64,000 nt of DNA from an uncultured Eubacteriales bacterium (GCA_934456435.1 CAKSHH010000002.1:1-64000); one strand, 5' to 3'. Shown: positions 50,935-60,138, numbered from the stretch's first letter. Program-made: numbers and translations. Notes: generated by a model not told the origin, from the letters alone.

Positions 50935-52428
50935 ATGTTTTACACAAGCACCAGAGACAAGAGTATAAAGGTAACTTCTTCACAGGCTATTTCGCACGGC
51001 ATTTCTGCCGAGGGCGGACTGTTTGTGCCGGAGGAGATACCGCACATCACAATGGACGATATCGTTCGGCTTGCCGAATGTGATTATATAGAAAGAGCAA
51101 AGGAAATCCTGTCCCTTTATCTTACGGATTTCACAGCTGAGGAGATCGACTCCTGCGTCAGGGGCGCTTACGGCGAGGGCAAATTCTCAAGCGATAAAAT
51201 TGCGCCGCTCCATACCCTGAGCGAGGGCACGGAAATACTTGAGCTGTGGAAGGGTCCGACCTGCGCTTTCAAGGATATGGCACTTCAGCTTCTGCCGCAT
51301 TTGCTGACTGTTGCTTCGGCGAAAAGTGAGCCGGGCAAGCAGATTGTTATTCTTGTTGCCACATCGGGCGACACGGGCAAGGCGGCGCTTGAGGGCTTCA
51401 AGGACGTAAAGAACACGAAAATTCTTGTATTCTATCCCAACGACGGCGTAAGCCCGATGCAGAAGCTTCAGATGACGACCCAGGAGGGCGCCAATGTCGG
51501 CGTTTGCGCGATTGAGGGCAACTTCGATGACGCACAGACTGGAGTTAAGAAAATATTTACGGACAAGGCTGTTGCCGCGAAGCTTGCCGAGCAGGGAATG
51601 ATGTTCTCTTCGGCAAACTCAATCAACTGGGGCAGACTTGTTCCGCAGATTGTTTACTATGTATCGGCTTACTGCGAAATGCTCAACAAGGGCGAAATAA
51701 AGCCGGGCGACGAGATAAACGTTGTTGTTCCGACGGGCAACTTCGGCAACATTCTTGCCGCGTACTACGCAAAGGAAATGGGCGTTCCGATGCACAAGCT
51801 TGTTTGCGCCTCCAATGCAAACAATGTTCTGACGGATTTTCTCAGAAGCGGAACATACAACCGTGTCAGAGATTTCTACACCACGGTTTCTCCGTCCATG
51901 GATATTCTCATTTCCTCAAATCTTGAGCGTCTTCTTTTCCTGCTTTCGGGCATGGACGATAAGCTTGTCGGCGAGTGGATGTCCGAGCTGTCGTCAAAGG
52001 GCTCGTACACCGTCAGCGACGACGTTTTTGCAAAGCTCAGCAAGCTGTTTGATTCGGGAAGCTGTGACGACAACGGAACAAAGGCTTGCATTGTCAAGGA
52101 GTTCAAGGAGCACAAATATCTTTGCGATACTCATACGGCTGTTGCGGTTTCCGTCTATGAGAATTACAGGGAGAGAACCGGCGACACCACACCGACGGTG
52201 ATTGCTTCAACGGCAAACCCGTTCAAGTTCAGCAAGGCTGTTCTTGACGCTGTTCACCCCGGAATGACCGCCGATCTCGACGAGTTCGAGATGGTTCACG
52301 CTCTGCATGACGAAACGGGCGAGGTATGTCCGCCGCAGCTTGCAAACCTCAAGGGCAAAACGCCGAGATTCACCGGCTGCTGCAAAAAGGAAGATATGGA
52401 GCAGGTTGTTTTTGACCTGCTGAAATAA
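50935..52428 (+). CDS. thrC: Threonine synthase
   Basis: A 497-residue PLP enzyme of the long type. It opens MFYTSTRDKSIKVTSSQAIS, has the PLP lysine in GPTCAFKDMALQLLP and the phosphate-binding loops ATSGDTGKAAL and VPTGNFGNILAAYYAKEMG. It converts O-phosphohomoserine to threonine. No thrB or hom gene is adjacent. No terminator is evident in the 100 bases before the dockerin gene. Confidence 0.95.
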   Translation: MFYTSTRDKSIKVTSSQAISHGISAEGGLFVPEEIPHITMDDIVRLAECDYIERAKEILSLYLTDFTAEEIDSCVRGAYGEGKFSSDKIAPLHTLSEGTEILELWKGPTCAFKDMALQLLPHLLTVASAKSEPGKQIVILVATSGDTGKAALEGFKDVKNTKILVFYPNDGVSPMQKLQMTTQEGANVGVCAIEGNFDDAQTGVKKIFTDKAVAAKLAEQGMMFSSANSINWGRLVPQIVYYVSAYCEMLNKGEIKPGDEINVVVPTGNFGNILAAYYAKEMGVPMHKLVCASNANNVLTDFLRSGTYNRVRDFYTTVSPSMDILISSNLERLLFLLSGMDDKLVGEWMSELSSKGSYTVSDDVFAKLSKLFDSGSCDDNGTKACIVKEFKEHKYLCDTHTAVAVSVYENYRERTGDTTPTVIASTANPFKFSKAVLDAVHPGMTADLDEFEMVHALHDETGEVCPPQLANLKGKTPRFTGCCKKEDMEQVVFDLLK

Positions 52429-52529
52429 ATTAAATAGTTCTGTTCCGGATGTTTTTGTGACCTTCGATTAAGCGGGTTGTTACGGATCTGACGATCTGTT
52501 GCAATAAAAATTTTGAAGAGGGTGTCTTT

Positions 52530-53735
52530 ATGAAAAAATGTTTACTGGCTTTGGTTTCATTTATCGTAATCTTTTCCGTTGTCTTCTGCAATGTGTTTGT
52601 TACCCACGCTTCAAATCTCATCGGCGACGTAAACGGAGACGGTAAAGTGAACTCAACCGATGCTTTGATTGTTTTGAAGTATTCGGTCGGCCTGTCCGTG
52701 AATGCGAAAGATATCACGCTGGGCGACTTGAACCACGACAACAAGGTCAATTCAGCCGACGCGCTTATAATTCTTAAAATAAGCGTCGGTCTTGCGAAGC
52801 CCGGCGACTACACGACGAAGCCGATCAGCTTCGCTCCGGCAAACGTCAAGGAGGTCTCTCCGTCGTCCGTCACAAAGTATACGGGAACCATTCAGCGCGC
52901 GTGGAAAATCAGCTCTAAAAATGCCAGCGTTGAAATCCACAAGCTTGCTTACGGTTCAAAAATTACGCAGAATTTCCAAAAGAGCCAGGACGGCGCTATG
53001 GATGTGACGTCAAAGAGCGTTACATATCAGCCGATATGCGATATCGCGATAATCACCTGCGCTCCCACAACCTTTAAGTATGCAATTACCCAGCAGGTGC
53101 TCGGAACAGCCAAGAGTAAGCAGGAGGACATTGCGAAAAAGGTCGGCGCGATTGTCGCTGTCAACGGTGAAGCGGCAGGTGCGGCAAAGGCAATGGCTGT
53201 CAGAAACGGAGCTGTTTATCAGCCGAGCGGAAAGGACAGCACATACTATATGCGCCTTTACAAGAACGGAAAGTGTGATTTCGGACCGATGAATGTCCAG
53301 AATCAGAATCAGCTTGTTTCCGCAGGCGTATATAACACCGTAAGATATCAGTATATTCTGATCGAAAACGGAAAGAAAATTCCGCAGAATGAAACATATT
53401 ACCACAGCCGCACCGTGGTTGCACAGGTAAGTGAAAACAAATATATTCTTGCTGTCGGCGAATTTATGCCGTCGAACTGGCTGGCAGATATTCTGCTGAA
53501 ATACGGAGCGAAAAACGCTGTCGTAATAAACGGCGGCAACTGCTCGTATATGTATGTAAAGGGTATCGGCAATGTCACCGGCACAAAGGCGACTCAGCTC
53601 AAAAATTTGAACAAGGTGAATATTGTTGAAACCGAATTTTTCGGCACAAGCGGATTGCTCGGACTCAACAGCGCAGGCAAGCAGAAGCTCGGCGCTCCGT
53701 GTTCGGACGAGCATAATATCGTTTATGTCAACTGA
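52530..53735 (+). CDS. Secreted protein with dockerin and phosphodiester glycosidase domains
   Basis: A 401-residue protein. The signal peptide reads KKCLLALVSFIVIFSVVFCN. Two calcium-binding dockerin repeats follow (GDVNGDGKVNSTDALIVLK and GDLNHDNKVNSADALIILK, about residues 32-90). The rest resembles the NAGPA/DUF2233 phosphodiester glycosidase domain (VAVNGEAAG, SRTVVAQV, KNAVVINGGNCSYMYV). The dockerin would attach it to a cohesin on a cellulosome-like scaffold. No cohesin gene is in the window. The glycosidase may remove alpha-N-acetylglucosamine phosphodiesters from wall or capsule polymers (inference). Confidence 0.8.
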   Translation: MKKCLLALVSFIVIFSVVFCNVFVTHASNLIGDVNGDGKVNSTDALIVLKYSVGLSVNAKDITLGDLNHDNKVNSADALIILKISVGLAKPGDYTTKPISFAPANVKEVSPSSVTKYTGTIQRAWKISSKNASVEIHKLAYGSKITQNFQKSQDGAMDVTSKSVTYQPICDIAIITCAPTTFKYAITQQVLGTAKSKQEDIAKKVGAIVAVNGEAAGAAKAMAVRNGAVYQPSGKDSTYYMRLYKNGKCDFGPMNVQNQNQLVSAGVYNTVRYQYILIENGKKIPQNETYYHSRTVVAQVSENKYILAVGEFMPSNWLADILLKYGAKNAVVINGGNCSYMYVKGIGNVTGTKATQLKNLNKVNIVETEFFGTSGLLGLNSAGKQKLGAPCSDEHNIVYVN

Positions 53736-53769
53736 TTTATATTCGGCGCAGTTTAACCGGTAAAAGAAA

Positions 53770-53818
53770 ACTGTCACATTAAGCCTGTATTTCAGCCTTA
53801 GTGTGACAGTCCCTTTTT
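53770..53818. terminator. Bidirectional terminator
   Basis: ACTGTCACA pairs with TGTGACAGT, with TAAG/CTTA inside; a CCCTTTTT tract lies on the plus side and an AAAAG tract on the other. It separates the dockerin gene from the convergent DUF1540 gene. Confidence 0.8.
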
Positions 53819-53827
53819 AAAGAAGCT

Positions 53828-53995
53828 TTACTTGCTTACGTCGCTGGACGGTTCAAAGGTTGCACAGATAGTTTCCGCACAGGTGCAGGCGCTTGACGGA
53901 CCGACTTCGATCTCGCCGGCAACACACTTGCAGCCGTCTTCATTGTAGATACAATTACAGGCGTGGCACTTGATGTCTTTGATTTCGTGCTTCAT
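53828..53995 (-). CDS. DUF1540-type cysteine-rich small protein
   Basis: A 55-residue protein, MKHEIKDIKCHACNCIYNED at the start, with eight cysteines and ending TICATFEPSSDVSK. The spacing CxxCxC, then CxC and a final CxTCxxTICxTF-like block matches the DUF1540 family, often found in spore-forming Clostridia; it may bind metal. A reasonable ribosome binding site (AGAAGGGG) lies upstream. The function is unknown. Confidence 0.7.
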   Translation of the reverse strand: MKHEIKDIKCHACNCIYNEDGCKCVAGEIEVGPSSACTCAETICATFEPSSDVSK

Positions 53996-54086
53996 CGTAA
54001 ATTACCCCTTCTCAAAAATTGTGACATACATCACGTTTATAGTATTTGATTTCAGATTTAATTTATTCGTTCAAGGAGGTGGAGAA

Positions 54087-54779
54087 ATGTCCCTGTTTGC
54101 AATAGCCGACACACATCTTTCTTTCGGAACAAACAAGCCGATGGACGTTTTCAGCGGCTGGCAGAACTACGAAGAAAGACTGCAAAAAAACTGGAATGCC
54201 GTTGTCGGTGAAAACGACACGGTTGTCATTGCCGGCGATATTTCGTGGGGAATGAAGCTTGAGGACACGCTGGAGGATTTTCGCTTTCTTGACAGACTTA
54301 ACGGAAGAAAGATCGTGATGAAAGGCAACCACGATTATTGGTGGTCGACCAAAAGCAAAACCGACAGATTCCTGCGCGAGAACGGAATAAACAGTATTGA
54401 TATTCTTTTTAACAATGCATACAAGGTCGGCGATTTTGTCGTCTGCGGAACGAGAGGCTGGTTCTTTGACTGCTCAAAGGACGAGGATCAAAAGGTTCTT
54501 GCGCGCGAGGTCGGCAGGCTGAAAACGAGTATTGACGAAGCGAAAAAGCTTGACGGAGAAATAATCGCATTTCTTCATTATCCGCCCGTGAGCCTGACCG
54601 AAACGTGCCATGAAATATATGACACCTTGGTTGAGCAGGGAATAAAAACCTGCTATTACGGACATCTGCACGGTCAGTCCGTGAACTGGGCGTTCCGCGG
54701 TGAAAAGGACGGCATAAAGTTTGACTTGATTTCCGCGGACTATCTTGGTTTTTGTCCAAAGCTTATAAAGAAAATTTAA
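54087..54779 (+). CDS. Metallophosphoesterase, cytoplasmic
   Basis: A 230-residue protein with MSLFAIADTHLSF (DxH), VIAGDISWGM (GD), MKGNHDYWW (GNHD), FLHYPP and YGHLHGQ (GHxH), the complete calcineurin-like set, with no signal peptide. The substrate may be a nucleotide or phosphoprotein. The ATG at 54087 has AAGGAGG 7 bases upstream; upstream in-frame sequence is not translated from a good site. A hairpin terminator follows. Confidence 0.88.
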   Translation: MSLFAIADTHLSFGTNKPMDVFSGWQNYEERLQKNWNAVVGENDTVVIAGDISWGMKLEDTLEDFRFLDRLNGRKIVMKGNHDYWWSTKSKTDRFLRENGINSIDILFNNAYKVGDFVVCGTRGWFFDCSKDEDQKVLAREVGRLKTSIDEAKKLDGEIIAFLHYPPVSLTETCHEIYDTLVEQGIKTCYYGHLHGQSVNWAFRGEKDGIKFDLISADYLGFCPKLIKKI

Positions 54780-54781
54780 AG

Positions 54782-54823
54782 TAAAATCGGCGCCGCAAGC
54801 TTATTTGCAGTGCCGATTTTTTA
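54782..54823. terminator. Bidirectional terminator
   Basis: AAAATCGGC pairs with GCCGATTTT, with GCAA/TTGC inside, and TTTTTT follows on the plus side. It separates the phosphoesterase gene from the convergent small gene. Confidence 0.85.
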
Positions 54824-54826
54824 GTT

Positions 54827-54997
54827 TTACATCATTGAATCCATAAAGGATTCTGCCGACTTAATGGCTTTCTTAGCCATTTTCTTGTAGTTCGTTTTCT
54901 TGCTGTTCATCATTGTGCTGCCGATAAGAGTCATTGCGCCGCCGACAAGCATGCCGACGCCGATGCCCTTTGCAACAGAAGAGCCTGTGCTTTTCAT
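54827..54997 (-). CDS. Small YtxH-like protein
   Basis: A 56-residue protein beginning MKSTGSSVAKGIGVGMLVGG, with one glycine-rich hydrophobic segment (GIGVGMLVGGAMTLIGSTMM) and a basic, helical tail (KKTNYKKMAKKAIKSAESF). This resembles the short YtxH-like membrane proteins of Firmicutes. GGAGG lies 7 bases before the ATG. The function is unknown. Confidence 0.65.
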   Translation of the reverse strand: MKSTGSSVAKGIGVGMLVGGAMTLIGSTMMNSKKTNYKKMAKKAIKSAESFMDSMM

Positions 54998-55055
54998 AAT
55001 CAAACCTCCGTGATAATTTGTAATGCGTTGCTTTAATATTTTATCCGCGTCCGAA

Positions 55056-55084
55056 TTGATTATTCCGATTTGGTGTGTTATAAT
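55056..55084 (+). promoter_or_regulatory. Promoter of the pyridoxal kinase gene
   Basis: TTGATT (55056-55061), a 17-base spacer and consensus TATAAT (55079-55084). Confidence 0.7.
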
Positions 55085-55123
55085 TTATTCAATGTTTACT
55101 AAGACTTTGTAGGAGCTGATTTT

Positions 55124-55966
55124 TTGAAAAAACAAAAGAAAGTTGTTTTGATAAATGATATTTCCTGCGTCGGCAGGTGCTCAATGACGGCGGCAATGCC
55201 GATAATTTCTGCCTGCGGCATAGAATCGGTGCCGTTCCCGACGGGTATTTTTTCAGCGCACACGGAGTTTGAGGGATTTGTACGCGAGGATCTCACCGAC
55301 AGAATGGACGATATCGCAGGACATTGGAAAGATCTCGGACTCCGTTTCGACTGCATTTACAGCGGATATCTTGCAAGCCGTGAGCAGGCTGAAAAGGTCA
55401 GACGTTTCCTTCTTGATTTCAAAAAAAGCGACACACTCTGCATTGTTGATCCCGTAATGGGCGACGACGGCAAGTTTTACAGCGGAATCGACGGCTCGTT
55501 CATTGAAGAAATGCGTTTTCTTTGTTCGTTTGCCGATATTATTGTTCCCAACGTCACCGAGGCATGTATGCTCGCCGGCGAAGATATACCCGACGGCACT
55601 TATGATATGGATTTTGTAAAAAAGCTTTTGCTGGCTCTGCGTAATTTCGGCACGGGCAGAATCGTTATCACCGGTGTTGATTTCGGCGACGGTCAAATCG
55701 GCTGTGCCGTATACGACAGCCTGATGGGGCGCGCAAATATGTTTTTTACACCCAAAACCGATGGACGTTTCCCCGGAACGGGTGATGTTTTCGCCTCGGC
55801 GCTGACGGCGGCGGTGCTCAGCGGCAAAGAGTTTGCCGATGCGGTTCAGATAGCGATGGGCTTCACCTGCAAGTGTGTTGAAACAACGCTTGAAGCGCAG
55901 ACGGAAAGAAAATACGGACTTTGCTTTGAGCCGCAAATAAAAAATCTTATAAAGGCATTAGAATGA
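55124..55966 (+). CDS. pdxY: Pyridoxal/pyridoxamine kinase
   Basis: A 280-residue PfkB/ribokinase-type kinase with INDISCVGRCSMTAAMPIIS, VDPVMGDDGKFYSG and the C-terminal catalytic GRFPGTGDVFASALTAAVL (aspartate base). It phosphorylates vitamin B6 forms. The start is TTG at 55124 with AGGAG about 8 bases upstream; no ATG fits. It precedes the trmL gene by 13 bases. Confidence 0.88.
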   Translation: MKKQKKVVLINDISCVGRCSMTAAMPIISACGIESVPFPTGIFSAHTEFEGFVREDLTDRMDDIAGHWKDLGLRFDCIYSGYLASREQAEKVRRFLLDFKKSDTLCIVDPVMGDDGKFYSGIDGSFIEEMRFLCSFADIIVPNVTEACMLAGEDIPDGTYDMDFVKKLLLALRNFGTGRIVITGVDFGDGQIGCAVYDSLMGRANMFFTPKTDGRFPGTGDVFASALTAAVLSGKEFADAVQIAMGFTCKCVETTLEAQTERKYGLCFEPQIKNLIKALE

Positions 55967-55979
55967 CAGGAGAATTGAA

Positions 55980-56492
55980 ATGGCAGTTCTGAATATTGTT
56001 CTCGTTGAGCCGGAAATTCCGCAGAACACAGGCAATATTGCCCGTACCTGCGCGGCGACGGGCACTCGGCTTCACATAATTGAACCGATGGGCTTTAGAA
56101 TTGACGACAGAAAATTAAAACGAGCAGGGCTTGATTACTGGCACCTGCTCGATATAACGTATTATAAAAATCTCGACGATTTTTTTGAAAAGAATCCCGG
56201 CGGACAGTACAGATTCTTTACGACAAAGGCTCAGCACCGCTACACCGATGTGGAGTACGGCGACAATGTATTCCTCTTTTTCGGCAAGGAAACAAAGGGA
56301 CTTCCTGAGGAGCTTTTGTTCAAGAATCCCGAAAAATGCGTGAGGATTCCGATGATAAACGATTCCTCCGCGCGAAGCCTGAATCTTTCCAATTCCGTGG
56401 CGATTGCCGTTTACGAGGTACTCAGACAATGGGATTACCCCGAACTGCTCTGCTCCGGAAAGCTGACTCGGTTTAACTGGGAGGACGCCTGA
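55980..56492 (+). CDS. trmL: tRNA (cytidine/uridine-34-2'-O)-methyltransferase TrmL
   Basis: A 170-residue SPOUT methyltransferase with IVLVEPEIPQNTGNIARTCA, LFFGKETKGLPEELL and RIPMINDSSARSLNLSNSVAIAVYEV, which are the three knot motifs. The lack of an extra RNA-binding domain is typical of TrmL, which methylates the wobble ribose of tRNA-Leu. GGAG lies 8 bases before the ATG. Its stop is directly adjacent to the stop of the convergent dUTPase gene, with no room for a terminator between them. Confidence 0.92.
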   Translation: MAVLNIVLVEPEIPQNTGNIARTCAATGTRLHIIEPMGFRIDDRKLKRAGLDYWHLLDITYYKNLDDFFEKNPGGQYRFFTTKAQHRYTDVEYGDNVFLFFGKETKGLPEELLFKNPEKCVRIPMINDSSARSLNLSNSVAIAVYEVLRQWDYPELLCSGKLTRFNWEDA

Positions 56493-56993
56493 TTACGTCG
56501 TGCTTCCGAATCCGCCGTTGCGTACTCCGGTTGCGTCGTCGTCAACGGTGATTCCGTATTCAACAAAAATACCCTGGGCGAAGCCCGTACCTTTTTTGAC
56601 TTCAACGGTTTTATTCTCGTTGGAGTCATTTGTTATTTTTATGAATATGTGACCCTCGTTGTCAGAGTAAAAATAGTCGCTGTCGATTATGCCGACCGTG
56701 TTGTTGAGCTGGAGACGGAACTTAAAGCCGAGACCGCTTCTCGGATAAATTTTCAGCACCCAGCCCTCATCGATTTCACAGCGTACTCCCGTCGGGATTT
56801 TAATCGTCTGCGACGGTGCAAGAGTGAAGTCGAACGGCGCAAATATGTCATAGCCTGCCGAACCCGAAGTCGCGCGGACGGGCAGCTTTATTCCGTCATA
56901 CATCTCTTTGATTTCATCTTCGCTGAAATCCTCGCGGCAGCTTTCAAGAAACTGCTCATAGCTTACCTTGTGAAATTTTGCAATTCTTTTCAT
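56493..56993 (-). CDS. dut: dUTP diphosphatase
   Basis: A 166-residue trimeric-type dUTPase. The five motifs appear in order: SAGYDIFAPFD, PRSGLGFKF, GIIDSDYFYSDNEGHI, GTGFAQGIF and RNGGFGSTT. The first about 30 residues are an unusual N-terminal helical extension (YEQFLESCREDFSEDEIKEMY). It removes dUTP and supplies dUMP. It lies 22 bases after the alpha-galactosidase gene, so it is probably co-transcribed with it; AAAGGAG precedes the ATG. Confidence 0.92.
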   Translation of the reverse strand: MKRIAKFHKVSYEQFLESCREDFSEDEIKEMYDGIKLPVRATSGSAGYDIFAPFDFTLAPSQTIKIPTGVRCEIDEGWVLKIYPRSGLGFKFRLQLNNTVGIIDSDYFYSDNEGHIFIKITNDSNENKTVEVKKGTGFAQGIFVEYGITVDDDATGVRNGGFGSTT

Positions 56994-57015
56994 AAAATGC
57001 TCCTTTTGAAGTCGG

Positions 57016-58686
57016 TTATATCAGCTTTTCTACGTTGCTTTTTCCTGTCCTGAGATTAAAATCAAGAGTCAGATTTTTGCCGTTTTCGGTGTAGTGAATA
57101 CTGATTTCATCTTCTGACACAAATTCGGCGGAGGTGATGTGACTGTCCGTTTTTTCAAAGAACTTCTTTAAAAGCTTGATGTCCTCGTCGCTGTAATCGC
57201 CTGCGTTGTCGGAGACAAAAAGAACGTCGCCGCAAAGGTTGTTAATTTTGCCGAGCAGGAGCTTCTGCTCGCGTGTGAAGCTGAGATTGTTTTTGCGCAG
57301 GAAGAAAACATCGGGATCGTTGCAGAAAACCCTGCCGTTTAAATGGCGGCGAAAAACCGAGTTGGTTATCGCGTTCTGTGCCGACGGAAGCTCAAGGTTG
57401 ATGCCCATTTTGTTGTAGTATTTAGGCGAGTATTTCAAATCGACGTCGCAGCTTATTCGGCAGGCGTCAACAACACCGAAGGACGGACCGAGCGGCACTC
57501 CGCAGCCGAGTATGAGCTTTTCTTCGCCGACGCACTCGCGCAGAAACTCCATCGCCTCGCACATTATCTGACCCCTGGACTTTCCGCTGCGCGGCTGCAT
57601 TGCCTCGGAATAAAGGAAATCGAGCTTGACCATATCGAAGCCCCAGTCGTTGAGAATAACATCGAAGAAATTGCGGATGTACTCCCTTGCTTCATCATTG
57701 TATATGTCGAGCGTATATGCTCCGCCCCAGCCGACACAGCCGAGAAGCGGTTTGCCGGTGGCGTTGTCCTTTATAAGCCATTCGGGGTGATCCTTTGCGA
57801 TCGCGGAGGATTTCTGAGCCGAAAACGGCGCGATCCATATTCCTGCAAGGTAGCCCTTTGAATGAATCGCATCGGCGATTTTTTTCATTCCGTCGGGGAA
57901 CTTCTTGTAGTCCGGAATGAGCCAGTCGCCGACATGGCTTTCGTATCCGTCGTCAATCTGGAAAATAGAAACGCTGTCCCTGGCGCGGTCAAGCCCGTCA
58001 AGGTCGCGGAGAATAATCTTTTCGTTAATCTTCTGAAAATAATTGTACCAGGAGGTGTAGCCCGAAAGATGAGCGGTTTTCGGCTTTCTGAGATTCATTG
58101 AACCGAAATATGAATCAAAAGCTTCGTCGTAGCTTCCTTTGAAGCTGACCACATCAAGCAGAACGATGCTGTCCTCGGTTTCAATGCCCTCAACATCCTT
58201 GATAATTTCAAATCTGTTGAACGCATAGTTTACGGAGAAAACGGTATAGCCGTATTTTTCGTTCCTTGAGCCGAAGAGCTCAACCTGATCTCCCGTGCGG
58301 AAATAGGTGTATGTATAGGAGTGGAACGCACCCTTTTTGCCGTATGACGCAAAGGTGTAATCGCCCGGAGTTTCGGCAAGGCTCTTTGTCATATTAGTGA
58401 CGCCTGCAAGCTTTGAAATTCCGCCGAGAGTGTCGTCGGAACCGAGCTCTCTTGACGTCGTCCAGGACTGGTAGCCGTTGGCAAAGAAAAGCTCACCGTG
58501 TGAGAATTTCTTAATTGCGGTAAGCCTGAACTCAAGGAGCTTCATTTTTACAAGGGGAACGAGACGGCAGAATATGCCGCTGTCGCTTACGGTCAGCTCA
58601 AGCTTGTAACGCTCACATTCGGTCTTGCTGTTTTCGTAAACGCAGCCGTTGTGTTCGTATTTGATAAAAGGTTCAAATTTGTACAT
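57016..58686 (-). CDS. GH36-type alpha-galactosidase-like enzyme
   Basis: A 556-residue protein. An N-terminal beta-sandwich (about 1-200) is followed by a TIM barrel. The probable nucleophile is Asp356 in MVKLDFLYSEA, and the barrel also has IFQIDDGYE, GIWIAPFSAQ and the ISCDVDLKY segment. It is shorter than canonical GH36 enzymes (about 700), which fits the compact bacterial GH36-like group. No signal peptide, so it acts on imported oligosaccharides. No transporter is adjacent. GGGAGG lies 6 bases upstream of the ATG. Confidence 0.85.
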   Translation of the reverse strand: MYKFEPFIKYEHNGCVYENSKTECERYKLELTVSDSGIFCRLVPLVKMKLLEFRLTAIKKFSHGELFFANGYQSWTTSRELGSDDTLGGISKLAGVTNMTKSLAETPGDYTFASYGKKGAFHSYTYTYFRTGDQVELFGSRNEKYGYTVFSVNYAFNRFEIIKDVEGIETEDSIVLLDVVSFKGSYDEAFDSYFGSMNLRKPKTAHLSGYTSWYNYFQKINEKIILRDLDGLDRARDSVSIFQIDDGYESHVGDWLIPDYKKFPDGMKKIADAIHSKGYLAGIWIAPFSAQKSSAIAKDHPEWLIKDNATGKPLLGCVGWGGAYTLDIYNDEAREYIRNFFDVILNDWGFDMVKLDFLYSEAMQPRSGKSRGQIMCEAMEFLRECVGEEKLILGCGVPLGPSFGVVDACRISCDVDLKYSPKYYNKMGINLELPSAQNAITNSVFRRHLNGRVFCNDPDVFFLRKNNLSFTREQKLLLGKINNLCGDVLFVSDNAGDYSDEDIKLLKKFFEKTDSHITSAEFVSEDEISIHYTENGKNLTLDFNLRTGKSNVEKLI

Positions 58687-58790
58687 TTCACAACCTCCCG
58701 ATAAAACCGATATTTTCTGCTTTTATAATATCACATTTGCCGATACAATACAATATTTATTTCCTGCCGAGGAAATAACTTATAAACAGG

Positions 58791-58819
58791 TTGAAATTTC
58801 AGAAGAATTACATTATAAT
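58791..58819 (+). promoter_or_regulatory. Promoter of ychF
   Basis: TTGAAA (58791-58796), a 17-base spacer and consensus TATAAT (58814-58819). Confidence 0.75.
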
Positions 58820-58854
58820 ATTCTATTGTAATAAGAGATAAAGGAAGTTTTTTT

Positions 58855-59949
58855 ATGAAGTTGGGTATAGTAGGCTTGCCGAATGTCGGCAAAAGCACAC
58901 TTTTCAATGCGATTACGAATGCCGGAGCTCAGTCGGCAAACTATCCGTTTTGCACGATTGAACCGAATGTAGGAGTTGTTGCCGTTCCGGACAGCAGAAT
59001 TGACGCGCTGGCAGAGATGTACCACCCCGTCAAAATCACCCCTGCCGTTATCGAGTTTGTTGACATTGCCGGACTGGTAAAGGGCGCTTCAAAGGGTGAG
59101 GGATTGGGAAACAAGTTCCTTTCACATATTCGCGAAACGGATGCGATAATTCACGTTGTACGCTGCTTTGAAAATGACGATATCATTCACGTTGACGGAA
59201 GCGTTGACCCTGCGCGTGATATTGAAACAATAAATTTTGAACTTATTTTCTCCGATATAGAAATGGTTGATCGCCGCCTTGACAGAACGACCAAGGCAAT
59301 GAAAGGCGACAAGAGCCTCGCAAAGGAGGTTGAGTTCCTCAAGAGCCTCAAAACTCATCTTGAAAACGGCAAATGTGCAAGAAGCTATGACTGCGACGAC
59401 GATGAAAAAGCCGTTCTCGGCGACATGGCGCTGCTCACATCGAAGCCTGTGATTTATGCCTGCAATATGAGTGAGGACGATTTTGCAAACAATATTGAGG
59501 ATAACGAAAGATACAAGGCTGTCTGCAGGATTGCCGAGGAAGAGGGCTCACAGGTTCTCCCGATCTGCGCCGAAATGGAGGCAGAAATCGCAAGCCTTGA
59601 CAAAGAGGAAAAGGAAATGTTCCTTGCCGATCTCGGAATCGAAAAGGGCGGACTGGATCTTCTTATTCAGAGAAGCTACGATTTGCTCGGACTCATTTCT
59701 TACCTGACGGCAGGACAGCCGGAGGTAAGAGCCTGGACAATCAAGAAGGGCACGAAGGCTCCGCAGGCGGCAGGAAAAATTCACTCCGATTTTGAAAAGG
59801 GATTTATCCGCGCCGAGGTTATCAGCTTTGAAAATCTGATGGAATGCGGTTCTCTTGCGGCGGCGAGGGAGAAAGGTCTTATTCGCTCGGAGGGCAAGGA
59901 ATATGTTATGAAGGACGGAGACGTTGTTCACTTCCTTTTCAATGTTTAA
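58855..59949 (+). CDS. ychF: Obg-like ATPase YchF
   Basis: A 364-residue protein with G1 GLPNVGKSTLFNAI at the N-terminus, G3 VDIAGLVKGASKGEG, and the modified G4 NMSE (YACNMSEDD), which explains ATP preference. The C-terminal TGS domain includes TFFTAGQ-like YLTAGQPEVRAWTIKKG. It acts in translation and redox stress. A transcript from the upstream promoter would cover only this gene. Confidence 0.97.
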   Translation: MKLGIVGLPNVGKSTLFNAITNAGAQSANYPFCTIEPNVGVVAVPDSRIDALAEMYHPVKITPAVIEFVDIAGLVKGASKGEGLGNKFLSHIRETDAIIHVVRCFENDDIIHVDGSVDPARDIETINFELIFSDIEMVDRRLDRTTKAMKGDKSLAKEVEFLKSLKTHLENGKCARSYDCDDDEKAVLGDMALLTSKPVIYACNMSEDDFANNIEDNERYKAVCRIAEEEGSQVLPICAEMEAEIASLDKEEKEMFLADLGIEKGGLDLLIQRSYDLLGLISYLTAGQPEVRAWTIKKGTKAPQAAGKIHSDFEKGFIRAEVISFENLMECGSLAAAREKGLIRSEGKEYVMKDGDVVHFLFNV

Positions 59950-59979
59950 AAGCCGACTTAAAAAATACGTTAAAAACTC

Positions 59980-60008
59980 TTTACAAAGACCGAAAAGTAT
60001 GATAGAAT
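59980..60008 (+). promoter_or_regulatory. Promoter of tRNA-Val
   Basis: TTTACA (59980-59985), a 17-base spacer and TAGAAT (60003-60008), ending 11 bases before the tRNA. Confidence 0.65.
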
Positions 60009-60019
60009 AATCGTGCTTT

Positions 60020-60096
60020 GAGGGTGTAGCTCAGTTGGTTAGAGTACTTGCTTGACATGCAAGGGGTCGATGGTTCAAATCCATTCATCCTCACCA
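60020..60096 (+). tRNA. tRNA-Val (anticodon GAC)
   Basis: A 77-nt cloverleaf. Acceptor arms GAGGGTG/CATCCTC (one G-T pair), D arm with GCTC..AGTTGGTT..AGAG, anticodon stem CTTGC/GCAAG with loop TTGACAT (anticodon GAC), T loop TTCAAAT, and an encoded CCA end. It is followed by its own terminator. Confidence 0.93.
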
Positions 60097-60101
60097 GAAA
60101 A

Positions 60102-60138
60102 GAAACGCCTTTTGTTTAACAACAAAGGGCGTTTTTCA
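60102..60138 (+). terminator. Terminator of tRNA-Val
   Basis: AACGCC and GGCGTT, with TTTGTT/AACAAA inside, form a long stem followed by TTTTTC. Confidence 0.85.
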
